A stretch of 64,000 nt of DNA from assembly GCF_949628215.1 (NCBI RefSeq), contig NC_134278.1, positions 35,358,115 through 35,422,114 of the forward strand. The letters run 5' to 3'. Position numbers and translations under genes: made by a program. The DNA comes from Phalacrocorax aristotelis (lineage: Eukaryota > Chordata > Aves > Suliformes > Phalacrocoracidae). This document shows positions 1 to 14,034 of the stretch, one piece after another. The notes under the pieces are model-generated. The model worked only from the letters and a program-made list of their open reading frames with translations. It searched no databases and had not been told where the DNA came from. The stretch's first letter is position 1. The number at the start of each line of letters is the position of its first letter.

Positions 1-13
1 AACTGGCGCATAC

Positions 14-300
14 CTCCGCGCATTCCTGCGGCATGAGGCGGGCGGCCGCCGCGGCAGCGCGCCCGGGGGCAGGGGCCCGGCCCGCCGCCCCCTCCCTCCC
101 CTCGGCTTCCCAAACGGGGGAGGACGCGGGAGGGCAGTGGAAAAACTGAGTCCCCGGGCACGGCTTCGACAGACGGCGGCGCGGAGGGTGTCCCCGCACG
201 GGGGTTTCCACGCAGTCCCCGGCCCACCCCCGCTGAGAGCCTGCTCGCCCCGCCGGAGCCGGGGCCGGTCCCCGGGACAGCCTTGCAGAGAAGCTCGGGC
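14..300 (-). other. Candidate non-coding first exon (possibly COL12A1 exon 1)
   Basis: Read leftwards, there is a TATA-like TATATT at 328-333 (minus strand) and a donor-like GCGGAG|GTATGC with the exon side ending at 14. A transcript starting about 30 bp after the TATA-like site would give a roughly 285-nt GC-rich leader exon. The synteny argument for COL12A1, whose first exon is untranslated in mammals, fits. Both signals are short and could be chance in GC-rich DNA. This is a proposal only. Confidence 0.25.
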
Positions 301-968
301 AGCCCCGGGAGCTTCGAGGGCGAAGAGAATATAGTCGTTTTAACACAATTCAGGTGTGTCTGGCCTCCACCCTATGTAGCCTACATACATTAAATCACCT
401 CCCTCGTCATATAGGTGTTTTGCTTCGAGCACAAAGCGCCACCGGTGCCGGGTGCCGCCTGCAGCGAGCTTTGCGGGCCGAGGGGCCGGAGCGCACGATA
501 CCCCCCTTCCTCCTCCGCATCCCTCGGACCCTGCGGGCAAACCCGCGCCCGTGGCCCCTGGCTAAAACCGGGTGCCTTCAAAAGAAAATGCACCGTCCAA
601 CATCGGGCAGCCCTCTGGGCGAGAGGCTCCGCGGGGGTCTCCCGTCGCTTGCTCCCGGGGGCCTGCCTGTGGACCCGGCGTGTCCCAGAGGGTGACACGG
701 AGAGACACGCGGTCCCTTCCCTGCCCGGGGGAAGCAGGTAGCCGAGGTCTCTGGTCCCGCACCCGTGGGGAACGGCAGTCCCGGTCACGTCTCGGAAGAG
801 GCGCCTCCGGGACCCCTCCGGGCTAAAACACGAGTTGTCACCACGGTCCCCGCGGAGCGCGTTGCTTCCCGCCCCCTCGGAGCTGATCCGCAAACTCGGG
901 AGGCGCAAAGGGGACAAACGTGGAGGGAGGAAAGCGGCGGGGGCCCCGCAGCCGCGGCCCCGCTCGGC

Positions 969-1072
969 TCCGTCCGTCCGTCTGTCCCCGCGCGGGTCCG
1001 CTCGCCTCCGTCCGTCCGTCCCCGCGCGGCCGCGCCCGGCCCCGTCCGTCCGTCCGTCCCCCCGCGGCGGAG
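969..1072. repeat. CCGT/GTCC microsatellite clusters in the CpG island
   Basis: Three short runs of a CCGT unit (about 970-984, 1007-1021 and 1043-1059) are separated by CCCCGCGCGG-type spacers, giving an imperfect higher-order repeat of roughly 37 bp. It is seen directly in the sequence and lies inside the left-edge CpG island. Confidence 0.8.
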
Positions 1073-1299
1073 CGGGGCCATTCGCGGGGCGGGGGCGCCC
1101 CCCGGCGGCGGCGGGAGCGGGGCGGGGGCGGGGCGGGGGTCCCCCCGCCGGGGCTTCCGCGGGTCGCCCAGGGGGCCGCTGCTGCCAGAAAGCAACGGGA
1201 AGGGACAAGAAGGAAGGGAAAACCCTGGGGAGAGGGAAGGACGGGGCAAACCCTCAGTGCGGAGTTTAGGACCCTGGTTTGGAGAGGTCTGTAATATTT

Positions 1300-4200
1300 C
1301 GGGGGGATATTAGCTCCGTGCCAGCTTTTTGCACAGACACGAATTTCGGAGCAATCAGGACAAGTTCCAGCCAGGGCCTGATAGTGAAGATGAATGGTTT
1401 TTAGGGGGACGGCTCCTGGGAACTTTTCCGCAGAATTAGGAGATCAAGGGCATGTCAACAGGAGGACTTGTCTCTCCTGAGCTGAATCGGGTTGTCTTCA
1501 TTTCTGTCATAGAGCAGTTATCTGCACGAGAACCCAAATGCTGAAAAGAAAGTGATAACCAGAAGACGTGCACTGACATTTTCAGACACTTTGGAAGTGA
1601 GTCAGCTGCTCTCAGGGACACGCCACAGCTTCAGCTCCCTGGTATTGATAAAATGCTCTTTCCAAAGGCAACATTTCCTCTGCTGATAAACTTCCAAATA
1701 CTCCTGACCTATTAACCCCTTTGCCCAGCTGTTGAGTTGGAGTTTCTCTTCTGGCATTTTGGCATGAGGAATTTAATTTCTTCCTACCCAGATCTGATAC
1801 ATAAAAGCAATATTTCTAAGAAATAATACTTTTTTAAAATTTTAATTTAATTTCTCAGGCAATTAATCTTGGTGAACAGACCAAGAACACCAGTATAAAT
1901 GTGGTGCAAACAAGAGTTTCAGAAGAATAGATAGCAGGGATTACAATGAAATATCCTTCCGTAGGAAGTGAATTAATGCCAATGAGATATTTTTATCACT
2001 TTTGTGTGCTGAGATGGTGTTTTTCACAATATACTGTGGATTTTTTCATCATAGGATAAACAAGATTTTATGTTAATAGTTAAAACCAATTAATGCAAAT
2101 AATGAGGATGGAATAAAATATGTATTATTCTGCTTAAAAGTTAATTCACTTGGAACAATTATTTTAAAAGATTTAAATAATTTGGCTCTAAATCTACAAC
2201 TGGATTTACATGAGTGGAGACTTGAAACCAATGGGTCTCTTAGGGGTGCAAGAATCTCATAGACTCTCCCTCACAGACCTAGGTGCTGCTGCAGGGGACT
2301 ATCTCCCATTCCTCTCAGCTGACCAGCTTTGCTTAATTTCTTGGCATGAAATAAGATTCAGGGCTGGCAAGAGCAAATAATTCATTGACTCCAAGGGCAA
2401 CAGGATTTCATTCTTTAACTCTTCGTTCTAACCATTCTAACCATGTTCCTCCTAAGATCTTTCACATGTGAAATACACCAATGAATTGCATTTAGTGTGT
2501 GTGCTTCCGTACATCACAGTAATTAAACGGGTTGGTTTTAATCAGCTCTGTTGCTATGTACATTCATAGTCTGAGTACATAATATGTGATGCAGAAGGCA
2601 TTTCTGAAATGCATAAACATTTACCAACACTCTCCTGTCTGCTTGTTTCTTAGGCAAGTGTTAAACACATAAAGACCATGTGCTCCAGCTCTGCAATTTT
2701 CTTTGCTATCATCTAAGAAGAATGAATAAATTGAAACAGCGACAAATTTAATTACAAAAAATCAAGATTTGAATTCATATGTATGCATTTAATAATATTG
2801 CCCATTTCTGGTGTAGGTACGTGATAGTATTATTACAGGTAACCAGGAATTTCTTAGAAATTTTGAACTGGTTTGGGGTCTAGAGTAATTCAAGATACTT
2901 TGTGCTTCTGGCACCTTTGGTTTTTTTGTTTTTTTCCTCAGGCTGCATTGCCAGGGCAGAATGAAACAGGCCATTCTGCATTTCAGCACTGTAAACCTTG
3001 AATGTCATTTTCCATATGGGTATCACACTAGATTTGGCCTTTGACAATTAGTTGCATCTGCTTTACATATGAATATGGTAAATGCCTTATTCATGTGTAT
3101 AGATACACATATATATGTGTTTGTGTATATGCTTTACACAGAGGAAGAATCAAAAAAAGTGTCAGCTCTTTAACAATGGATAGATTCAGCATTAAATGTT
3201 GTTATACAGGCAAAACTGTGCCGCTACCAGTGACTTACCTAGATCTACCCGGGAACTACTTTGCTTGTCAGTCTATCACTGCATCTATCATTACAGTGTA
3301 TCAAAATTAGACATTGTCTTAATATAGTAATTTAGGAGGCCCATTTGTTTCTTACAGCACAAAGGATGACCTTTCCAGTGTCTTTTTTAACTCCTGTTAA
3401 AACAGTCATAAAGCTAATATTGCACGGTATTATATCTGCATCCATTAAATGCAGAAGGACAAAATAGAGCAAACTGCTTCCTCCAGGCCCTGCCTTCTCT
3501 GAGAGATTTCCAGTCAATGGCATGAGAAGAACTCAGCCTTGTGTTTATTTATTTGGATAATTTCATTTCAGAGCTGGTATTCAGAGAGCAGTACTGGTCT
3601 GACCTCTGTAATGAGGAATGGCTTCTTATATTAGCAGTGTTCAGAGAGGACTAGTTCTATCTGAAATCTACTAATTTAGCGGAACAACTACGGAAGCAGC
3701 CTCCCTGGAGAGTGTTACAGCCATTAAATAATTATCTACCTCACCAGGTATGTTTTTCTTCACAACTATTTATTTCTTTAATTTCTCTGACTGATTTTTC
3801 CCATCATGTAATGCTTTGAAAGTAAGAAATGATTGTGGCTCCAAATAAATAGAACTGGAAAAGTAAATAAATCATTCAAAAGCAGAGGTATAAATAGAAG
3901 GGAACTGGCCTTCTAATGTGATTTTGGAGTCTTACAAAAGTTAGTTTATAGGCAGTCATTTTAAAAAAATATCAGATCTTTACTACTAAAATTGGGAAAA
4001 ATTAGATGCAAGAATCTTATAGTCCCTACCATATATATATATACACAAATGCCCTTTATATTAAACCATTCCTAAATTAAGTTGCTTTGTTTCAAAGCAG
4101 CTCATTCATTATTTCACAGAAGAATCCTGGTCTATTCGGGAAGCATCCCCCAACGAAGCCAGTACAAATCTCGCTTGATTAAAGAGGGCATGAAAAGAAA

Positions 4201-7200
4201 TTAACTGAGGACAGTGGCCCTGTGTATTTGTCAGGTATCACATTACATCTTAACGCGACCATTCCTGTCACAGCAATGGACTAGCTGCAGACTTGCGGAT
4301 GAAAGGTTAATAGCCATGGGTTCCCCTACACTTGGTAACCCTTCAACTATTTCCATGTAATTACTTCCTACAAAGAAGTACACAATATTAATCAGCAGCA
4401 AAGTCTGAGGTGGTGCAGTGCCAAGCTCTGAATAGGAACACCTTGCTAATTCTTCTTAGTACTTCTATATTAAAAAACCCCTCTCAATATATATTGTGTC
4501 AGCAGCGTCTGTGTAGGTGGTAGGGAGTCTTATGGAGAAGATGACCTTGTGCCTGAAATGGACAAGGTATTCAAAGGTATTGAAAGTTCAAGCTGCATTA
4601 GCTAATGAGTGACCTGATCCCATTGTTGCAGACAGTGGAATAATTAATGATAGCAAGGGAATTTTAAGACCAAATACCTTGTCATTAGGGCAACCGCTGA
4701 TGCTGTCCTTCTCTCCCGACCAGCACAAAAGCCACTGAGTAGGGAGGGATGCTGCGATTCCCCTGACTGAGGAGCAGGTTGGAGTGAAGCTGTCAAGGGC
4801 GAATACTCAGCTGCTGCTGCGTTCTGTCCTGATATGCATCTTTTCCAAGAAGGTTTAGAGGATGCAATAGTCAGCCCCAAACTTCCTGTCCATTCAGTGG
4901 GACAAACGTTCAAAAGAAACACTCTAACAAGAAAACCTGATACGAATGCGCAGCACCATATTGAATGAGGCTGGAAAAGATCCTGAGAGGCCATTTAGTT
5001 CATCCCCTCTTATTTAAAATATGCTAGGGCTTCAAAGAGAAATCCTCCATACCATAGTTAGTACTAACAGCATACTTTGGGGAGCTGTTTTCTCATGGCT
5101 GGCAATAGATAATAACTTGGTTTAGGTGAGTCGCATGCTGTCCATAGTTGGACTATGAGCACAGCAGTCAGAAATAGGTTGCATCAGCAGAGTAAAAGTC
5201 TACTCCGAAGTGAAAGGAAAGATGTTTAGGGAAAAAAACAAAGTAGTACACCAGAGGAGCCTGTATCTTCAGATGATTCCACAAAAAATAGTCAGTTTAG
5301 TACAAAAATTAATTGTTTGCTTAACTGGCATCTCTGCAAACTCTGAGCCTGAGAGCAAAGATCCAGGACTGGGAGTTTCCTTACTGCTTGTGACTGCCAG
5401 AGGTACAGACCCCACCGGTCTTGCTAAAAACCCCTTCGCTGATACGGTGTGCCTGTACTCGACAGTCATGTAATTTCTAAACTTTAGGGGAGATGGACTC
5501 CATGGTCGCCACCATCCCTGCTGCCCCCTCCACTCACCTTCCAAATCGCAGTGCCTTGATATCCAGCCTGGCAGGTTGTGGCGTTCACCACAGCTCTTTT
5601 CTCTCCATACATAAGAAAGAGCACGAGCGGCAAAACTTGGGCCAGGACATGGCCAGGGAATACAGCAGGCCCAAGAAGCTCATAGCCTGGGTTATATATA
5701 CTATGGGGCTCTCACCTGCATGTCACCTATCACAGGCATTGATGTACACATGGAAATTTTGAGGTTTTGTGGAAAGAAGAGTCAGGCAAGAGCTTAGCTT
5801 GCAGGCGTTAAAAGCACTGCCTGGGTATCACTTGTCAGGACATTTATGACCTCCACATGAGCTAACTTTAAAAAACAATTCCGTTTCTTTTGGACAAGTC
5901 ATAATTGGCTAGCGACTAAAGGAGAAAATACACAGAGCAAAACAATGCAGATTTAAATCAGCATTTCTTAATGCAGCCTTGTGGCTGCTGCTTCCCAATA
6001 TGTTGAATGCTGACAGATCCAAATACCAGAACATTAGATTTATTTGGATTATAAATAGATGTTGCCCTGTGCTTCAGTATCAAAAGCACTCTGTTGTGTA
6101 AACAGAAAACTATTGTTTTTTGTTTCTCCTTTCTAGGGTTACTTGAAAGCTCCTACCCACTCTTTGCTGTCAGCCTTTTTCACCTGCTGGAGTTCAGTGT
6201 CTCTCTTGTGTATCAACACCTCTACAGCCTGCAGAAAGGCTTCACAGGAAGCTGTTAAAATGTCTCCTCTCATATGCCCTTTCCTCCACTGTCCTGGATG
6301 CTTTCCAGCTGGCCTCGCTACTCTGTTAGTTTTTAGCCACCCCAGTTTATTGAACATGTCTTAGTTTTGGCATTGTCCTGATTTCTATTATAACATATTC
6401 TCCTCCAGAGAAATGTGTTTGCTACCAGCTCCAGTGTCTTTTATTTGTTTTACAAAAAAAAAAAAGTATATTAAAAAATAACCTGCTTAGGATTTTTAAA
6501 CAAACCATTTTTTAAGCACAAATTACACTCTGAAACACCACCCAGGTTCTTTCCATCCTTTGCTATTACTTTTTCTAGTGTGTAAATGTTCAGCTGGTAA
6601 ATTTAACCTGTTGCTCCGTCCCCCTCTGCCCGGTGCTCTTTGAAATGTATTTAGGTAATGTGCTGCTTAAGGTACATCACAACATGGGGCTTTGCTACAT
6701 CGTGATCTTCCCCAGTTAAGAACAGAAGCAGCTGCAAGATGAGGTCCCTTTCTTTATGCTATGAGTAGCTGTTGGGACCTTATTTTCTAATAAAAACTAC
6801 AGAATCTGCTTCTCTAACCTCCAGAGAAGCCAAGAGGGCAGACGGGGTTGTGCTCCTTGACTCATGCCCCACCATCACAGCTTTGCTGCTTGAGAACACC
6901 GGCTGCGCCCATTGCTCTGTCCTGCATGGTCACCTCAGGTGGCATTTGGCTCTGGGTTAAGATACATTTAGGTGTCTGCATGTGAGCCCAGCATCTAAAC
7001 TTCTGCAGTGGCTCATGAAGATCTAGTTAATGAACTCAGCAGTGCCTGAGCAGTTTGGCCACCCATCGTCCATGGTGCTTGGCTCAGCTGCTTTTACATT
7101 GGGCTGTAGAGCCATTTGAGTGCCCTGCAGCATCTGAGACCTCTTGTGGAGCTGCCAGCTACAGCCCAGGACCCATATACTGGTCCTGGCACATTTCAAA

Positions 7201-10200
7201 CTGTACTAGACCACTTAGGAGGCAGAGACGAGCCCCCAGTGCTGTTTTGGGTGCCACAGGCACCCTGCTAGGCCCTCAGCTGCTCTAACATGAGCGTGTG
7301 AGTCTCCTACAGGTCCTCTGGTGTGTCTGCCAGCCCCAAACAAATGCCTCAAACATAGCCTGAGATGGTGCTAGGCTCCCAAGTTTTGGCAACTGGCTTG
7401 AGTACTTTTACTGTTCATCTCTGGTATTTTTGCCAGCCAAGTCTGCTGGTGCCAAGTTCAGCAGTCTGCCCATGTAAATACCTATTTACTGGGGACCAGA
7501 ATGAGACCAGCAAATGTGCCTGATGTTGCTGAAAAGATGTTTAGCGGGGAGTGATTTCCAGTCTCTACCCAGATGCTTTCAGATCTCAGACCTGAACAGG
7601 GAGGTAAAAATTGTGACAGGGGTTGCTGTCTAACTCTGTAAAACCCATCATATACAGCTTTTACTGCCTACCTGTACAGCTGATGATTCTGCTACACCAC
7701 TCCCAGGTTTTTTGACTTCCTTTCAGAAACTGCATTTGTACCCCATAATTAATTAAGCTGGGGTAACCAAAAGTTGTGATTCCCCTCTTCTTTTCCCAGA
7801 AATCTGGCCATACATTTGAGTACTATTTCCAGAAATAATAATATCCTTTCTTCGTGTTGTTGTTGTAGAATTTTTTCTATTTTATGATTTTAACAGAAGA
7901 AAATGTATTTGTATGGCTCTTCTAAAAAATCAGGCTATTTATGTAAATGTCTCAGTATGGATTTAGGAGTCTAAGTTTAGGCACTTATTTCTGAAAATCT
8001 CAGCCAAAGGGCGAAGGTGTACTAACCTCCTGGTGCACTGCGCTCCAGCTCTGTGGCACAATGGTCCCAGTGCAATGCTCCACACATAGCACATATTAGC
8101 ACACCGCACTATATTTAGCAAAATGTGCCCTACTGCTCCTAAGAGATGACTGAATAAACCTTGATAACAAAGTTGGCCTGGCTCCTTTGGGACTTGTATC
8201 TTCCCACTGAGCAAGAGAGATCATTAAAATGTTTTAATTATATAATTCCCTTTTGCATAGTGTTATGACAGATAAGACTGAACGTGTGTGTCAGCCTTTC
8301 CATTATAAACTTCAGGTCCCAGGCCATTAGTCATCCAGAGTAAGTGCTCACGCTGAGATGAAACAATGTGGAACCATTTTGATATTAAATAAACATATAT
8401 TACTCAATTAGTTAAAGAACACACTCGTAGCTTAAGGGTCCTGATAGAATCACAAGCTCTTCCTTCCACACCTGCAGGAACAGAAGCTGCTCATGGTTAT
8501 TGGGAACAAACTGTCTCAAAAGGTGAGACAAGCTCCAGCAGCACCAAATCTCCCTGTCTCCCTTTTATTCCAAAAAGCATCTCTAAATATTTGTGCATGA
8601 TGTTACGGTCACATTGATGAGAATGATACCAAGAGATTTGCATAGAAACTCTTAGAGGAATCTTGATTTGGGAATCAGAACATTTGGGGCAGATCACGGA
8701 TTTTGGGTCCTGCATGGTCCAGTTTTCTTGGTTAAAAGGGAAAACTTCTGTGGAAAATGAAAGACAACCATCTACAAGTATTTAAATTTTTTGCTATTGT
8801 TTCAGATATTGTTAAATCTTGGCAAACATATGTGACTTTTGGCCCTGAGAAATCCTCTATCCTCTACAAAATTTTTAACCCAAAGAAATTAAGAGATGGT
8901 TCAAGTTGTTTCTGTATCCTTGTGGCAGCTGAAACACTTTCGATTCAACATATATAAAGTATGTCAACTGAACACCTTACTGTTCTTTTCAAGGAAAACA
9001 TTCTGTTGCTGCTCCTGGTGAAATCACAGAGAGATGACAGCACCTCTAGGTGAACTTCACGGACAGCCTCAAGAAGAGAGTTATTCCTTGTTACTCCTCT
9101 AATGGTAAGGATACCATTTTATTAGACTGACATATCACACGACACTCTACTCCTCTCTTATTTTACACCTCCATTTGCAGTCAAAAATGTTACTCATAGA
9201 AGAAAGAGAGCACCTATGCTGCAACACACTTTTAAAGTAATACCGTGACCTTGTTCGTTTCATACTTAGTTTGCTAACAATTCCATTTAGGAAGCCTTAT
9301 TTTAGGTTAGTCTAAAACTCCAAGCCTCCTGTGGTCTTTTCTATTGTAGCTCCTTCCACCTTCTGGTATTTGTGAAGTTAAATATTACTGGATCTTACCT
9401 GATCATTCCTTTCCAATTTATTTCCATGGCCACCAGACAGCATCTTGCCTTTTCTGCAGCTGACAAAGACCCAATACGACAAGGGACAGGCAGTTTCACC
9501 AATTAAAATACCAAATACTGGTAACATAACAATAAAACAATAAAATACTGGGGAGGGAGAGGAATGACAATTACATGCACTGCATAAACCAGACAGAGGA
9601 GAGGAATGATCCTTACGTTTCAGAAAGTTCGGATTGGTGGATTAGGAACTCAAAGAAAGAAGCACATCAGCAGAGGACAAATTCATGCCTCTCTGGCAGT
9701 TTTCTCTAGGACGTAGCAGGCTATATGCAATGGGACTGGATACTTTGTGAGCTGAGCAAACTGAACACAGACATTGGTATTCTCCCAGGAGCTAAAACCA
9801 GGGCTGCCTGACTGGGGACTCAGTGGGATAACATCCTTCTCTCAGGTGCCTCCCCAGGCCCTGTGAGTGAACTTGGCTTGTCACAACATTTATAAACAGG
9901 AATTCTGGCCAATTACCTTTTTCTGCAAGGACGTATATTTTTGAGAAAATAGATACAAATGTGCTTCAGCCTTACATGTTTTTTGGGGAAGCCTGTGATC
10001 TGTTAGTCTCATAGAAAACCTGTGAATAATGAGAGTAACTCTTGAGAAATATTGAGACAAGACCAAAACATATATTACAGGCCATATGTGCTGCCCACCC
10101 AATTTGAAGACTTGAATACTCATTCAGAAAAACTACAGTACAACCAATATATTCTCCTCTGACTGTGTTTCTGGACAAGCCATTATTTTTACAGCAGCAT

Positions 10201-11855
10201 TGACTGAGTACTGAAAAAATAAGTGAAAAGCTCAGGCACGTTAGACTAGAGAAGGTGGTGTTATTATTAAAAGGAACTTCTTAAAAAAATAATCGCACAA
10301 GCATGCACATGAAAAGATACATTGGTTCTGACTTACTCATCACCTAAATACCTTATTTAGGGTCAAGTCAGGTTGATCAGATTGATTTTGTCTTTGAAAG
10401 TCTGATTCACTCTAGCAAGTATGAAGGTCACCCTCCAGCTCTTTGATATGTAAAAGAATTGGGAAAGAATGGGAGAGTAAGGAAGGACAGCTTAATACGA
10501 AAGATGCCTCAAAAAATTCATCGTGCTTTCTCACAGTTCAGAGCAGCTGATGGCCAAGGTGAGCAACATTAGAAAAGTGGTATTTTTACTCTGGGATCTG
10601 GAAAAGAAAAAAAGTGCAGATAAGATCATACACTTAGAGTTCTCTCTGGTGTTTTCATTTTACTTCTGAGAGTTTCTGAACTTTTTTCAAGGTGTCTTTC
10701 AGGAAGCCTGTGCTGCAATATTGTGTATTATTAGTCCTCAGACTTTTACTGGGGAAATTTTTGTGTGTGTCAGGCTAATTGCATCTATACATGTATTCAG
10801 CAGCCAAGAAAATGTAGCCCAGGGCACAGTTCTAAGAGTAGATAGTTCTGAGCTACCTTCCAAATGCAGAAAGTAAAACATGGCCTGTATGTCTGGAGTC
10901 TCAGAAAGGATTGTGTAACCTAGAACTGCAATACTGAGGATTTAATTTTTGTCTGTTTCGTCTGTCTGATTATTGCTTCAATGGTCATTTCTCTTACAGT
11001 AGCATGAACAATTTCTTTTCATTCTGTGAACGCTGGCGCACTACTAAGTTTTCTTTGTTACCCTTAAAACCGTATCAGTTTAAACGCTTATAGAATGAAA
11101 AATAGGGTGGCAAGGGAGGTGGAACAGATGTAGTACTCATCACCTAACAGAAAATGTCCCCCATATTTTTGGGGTGACATCTAGAACAAACCAGCTCAGT
11201 GGAAGCCAGGACAGCATCCCCACGTCCTCAGCTCCAGGAGGCTTTCCCATCATTTAAAGCAAAATATAAAAAAAAATCGTAGCTACCATTTCTAATAACA
11301 GTAACTGAAAAATAAATTTTACATGAACCTCAAAATGAAACATGAAATATCTTTTGGGGAGAGACACCACGTGTATTGCCTAAACACAAATCAAAAGTAG
11401 GGCTGCAGTAAGGTAGCAATATATGTACCTCAGTATAATACCCAACTCCAGAAAATGTTGATTTAAGGATGGTGATTAAGCACTACAGTAAAAGAATCAG
11501 ACAAGAAAAGCACACAGCTTGAGTGTGTTAACTGCTAGCAGTCCACGACTTCATATTACCAACCATTTTATTTTTTTTAACTTCTTCATTTTTTTCACAT
11601 GAGCAGGGAGTAATAGCTGTTTATTTTCTTCTACTCATAAAATACCCTTAGGGAGATTGAAGGTGAGATCTTCAGATACTTCCAAACACTTTCTGTTAAT
11701 TTTAGCCCTAGCTTTCTCTTTGCATTTTCCTAGAGAAAGGCTGTATAGGCAGTACAGACACCTAGTTCACACCTTCTGGCAGCTTGTGCTGCGGACACCG
11801 CCTGCAACAATTCACACATACAGACTGAACAGCAGATGGGTATTTCCCTGTTAGT
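1300..11855. other. Intergenic, no gene recognised
   Basis: AT-rich intergenic DNA between the left CpG island and the small CpG patch at about 12 kb. The open frames here are short and overlap on both strands. None resembles a known protein or has convincing flanking splice sites. It contains small AT/GT dinucleotide stretches (3105-3130, 4031-4046). A stretch at about 4966-5005 faintly resembles the reversed CR1 3' end, but is too diverged to call. Confidence 0.6.
4031..4046. repeat. (AT)n microsatellite
   Basis: A simple alternating AT tract runs into a short ACACA stretch, in intergenic DNA. Confidence 0.8.
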
Positions 11856-11859
11856 TTTC

Positions 11860-12070
11860 CAACGCGGTCCCGGAAAATGGTGCCGAGCAGCTGAACGTGG
11901 GTTTTGTTTGATTTCATCCTCCTGCTGCTCCTGCAGCAGAAAAAAATCCAGCAGCGCCGGCAGACCCGCGGCTTGCGGACGCCGCCCCGTGAGGGCTCGG
12001 CAGCAGCACAGTGCGGCCCCGGCAGCGCCAGCTGCTCTCCCGCCCGCCTCCAACTGCAGGCTCCAGGGAC
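11860..12070. promoter_or_regulatory. Small isolated CpG-rich patch
   Basis: About 200 bp with many CpG dinucleotides and GC-rich motifs such as CCCGCGG and GCCGCCCCG is embedded in otherwise AT-rich intergenic DNA. It lies roughly halfway between the left-edge island and the COX7A2 promoter. Open frames cross it on both strands (129 codons on the minus strand at most), but none looks like a known protein. It could be a distal promoter of a non-coding RNA, an orphan CpG island or an enhancer. The composition is clear; the function is inference. Confidence 0.4.
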
Positions 12071-14030
12071 ACGTCTTGGGGTTACTACACCCACCTCTGC
12101 CAGAACAATTTTCCGTCACTTGTTATTCATTTAAATAACTTTTCAAGGCTCTGCCTACAAATACTGATCATTTTGCAGTACAAAGACCTTTTTCCAAGCT
12201 TGCATTTACCCCACACACCCTCCCACCAGGGCTGCTGCCTGCAGCACAGCTCACAAGCTGCCGCCGGTCCTGAGACAGAGGACTCTGAGATGCGGTTGAT
12301 TGCAAGAACTAGAACGGCTGCATGTTCTGCTTCGGTTGCACACGGAAACCCACGTTTACCGGCTAGCTCGTCACAAGATTTTTATAATTTAGACTATTTA
12401 AACAATTGTCCTTCTTTTAACATTCTTCGTAATTCCTGCAGGTGGGAAAGGGTGTGGGATTTTTAAAGGTTTTGATCTTTCCTTACGCTGCCTTCCAGAT
12501 GTCCACCACTTGGTCCACACCATAGTAGTAACCCTGGGCACATGGTAGCCTTACCAGTGGCACAGAGAGCATGTACTTCCATGCTGTGAAGTACAGTTCA
12601 CTGTGCTGTGAGGTTTCCCTTCCTTATAGGCATCAATGTTCATCTCAAGATAAGCTGTATCCTGTTTCCCAAACCTTCTTCTGAGACATTCAGCCAGGCA
12701 GTTCTTACTCTTTTATTTATGCAGTTGGCCAAAACCACTGCAAAGAGACTACCATCGAGGGGTACTCCCCCACTCTCCTTTTTTAAGATTTTTAGTTTTA
12801 CTAGAAAGTTCCGAGTACACTGGCTCTTCGTTTCCTGTTTGCCTCAAGTTCAACAAGCATACTTTGGTGCACCAGGACAGCAGTGAGAAATTCTAAACAA
12901 ACAATCCACAAGAGGCTTAAAATAGTATGGTGGTGGGAAGCTAGATTTTTGTGCTCATTTTCACATTTTGGAAAACCCACTGTTTCCTTGAGAAGAGAAA
13001 CAAAAGGATTATTTTGATGTTTTGTGGGTTGTTGGTTTTTTTTGAGCTCTATTTGTCCAGAGTCAACACCAGACTTTCAGCAGAACAACCCACAAGCGGC
13101 AACTTGACAGGAAGGCTACAAAGGCACAGATTGTGGTAGGAACATAAAACCTAACCAGGGATGCGCAGCTACCACTGGTTCTTGGAGATGTTCTTCCCCA
13201 GTAATTGCAATAGTCGAGCTAGTACGAGGCATCAGGGTAGCTTACAAGTGATTCTCGTACTCACCAACTTAAAGATACTTCCTAGAAGCAGTTTTCATAG
13301 AGCAGGCATTTTCACTGACAGCGCTAGCTACTTTGGATATAAGGCTTGTTCCTAAGAACACAATAGCAGCTAACAGTTATTACTGAGCACCCCTACCCAA
13401 TTCTAAACCACAATTAAATTTTTCTCCCCCCACAGTGATGGATCTCCAGCTGCGTTTGTGGTTGTCAGTGTCACAGCAAGCTGATAAACACCACCCCAGC
13501 CACTGAAAGAGGCCTTCAGAGAGGATCATTAGCAAACCACTAGCTTGATCAGCCATTTGCTATCTCTACACATGCAGAGTGCTGTCATACAGTTCTGCTG
13601 GTGAAACGGAGCAGGCGAGCACTCCTCAGCCAGGTTATTGCTAAAGTACATAAGCTAGCTTAGGGCACATAGTTCAAATTGCTGCCAGAAAGTTTGGAGT
13701 GACCCAGTAGGAATGACATTGGAGCAGAGCTGACAGCTCACCCAGAAACCATGTTGACCGACCTTTAAAAGCAGCAGCTACTGCCACCCTCACGCGAAGG
13801 AGTAGCAGCAACCTAAAACTCAGCTTTGCCTACAGCTTTTGCCTCGTTTTCTGGGAGAGGTCTTAACATAAGACATTGAAAGATACCTGCTTTCCTCTTA
13901 AAGTTTGTAAAATTCGTGGTTGTCTAGGTGGAAATAGTCAAGTGCAATTGTTGCTTCCTTTAGATTTGTGTTACAGGAATGCTAACAGCCATCCATTAAA
14001 CACATGAATTCCTGTATCCCAGAAAAGCCA
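12070..14030. other. Intergenic, nothing recognised
   Basis: Mixed-composition intergenic DNA. I see no gene, RNA gene or intact repeat in this stretch. Confidence 0.5.
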
Positions 14031-14034
14031 CACT

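Larger units (their letters stand above)
1..1200. promoter_or_regulatory. CpG island at left edge, probable promoter of the next gene to the left
   Basis: About 1.2 kb of very GC- and CpG-rich sequence, with Sp1-like GGGCGG boxes and G-runs around 1115-1140, gives way sharply to AT-rich DNA after about 1300. This is the normal look of a vertebrate CpG-island promoter. The gene order to the right (COX7A2, TMEM30A, FILIP1, all minus strand) is that of human 6q14.1, where COL12A1 lies next and is read in the same direction. The island is therefore most likely the COL12A1 5' end; that identity is inference from synteny, since no collagen XII coding sequence lies in the window. Long open frames here on both strands are a by-product of GC richness. 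Confidence 0.7.

Noticed and set aside
390-1313. Long open frames on both strands (up to 272 codons) in the left CpG island
   Set aside because: GC-rich DNA has few stop codons. The frames overlap on both strands, are Arg/Pro/Gly-rich and match no known protein.
4644-4994. 116-codon minus-strand frame in intergenic DNA
   Set aside because: No domain, no promoter or splice context; the right end has only faint CR1-like similarity, too weak to call.
6139-6364. Overlapping 72-73-codon frames on both strands, one looking mildly helical
   Set aside because: Lengths are within chance, neither resembles a known protein, and a single acceptor-like site on the plus strand is not enough.
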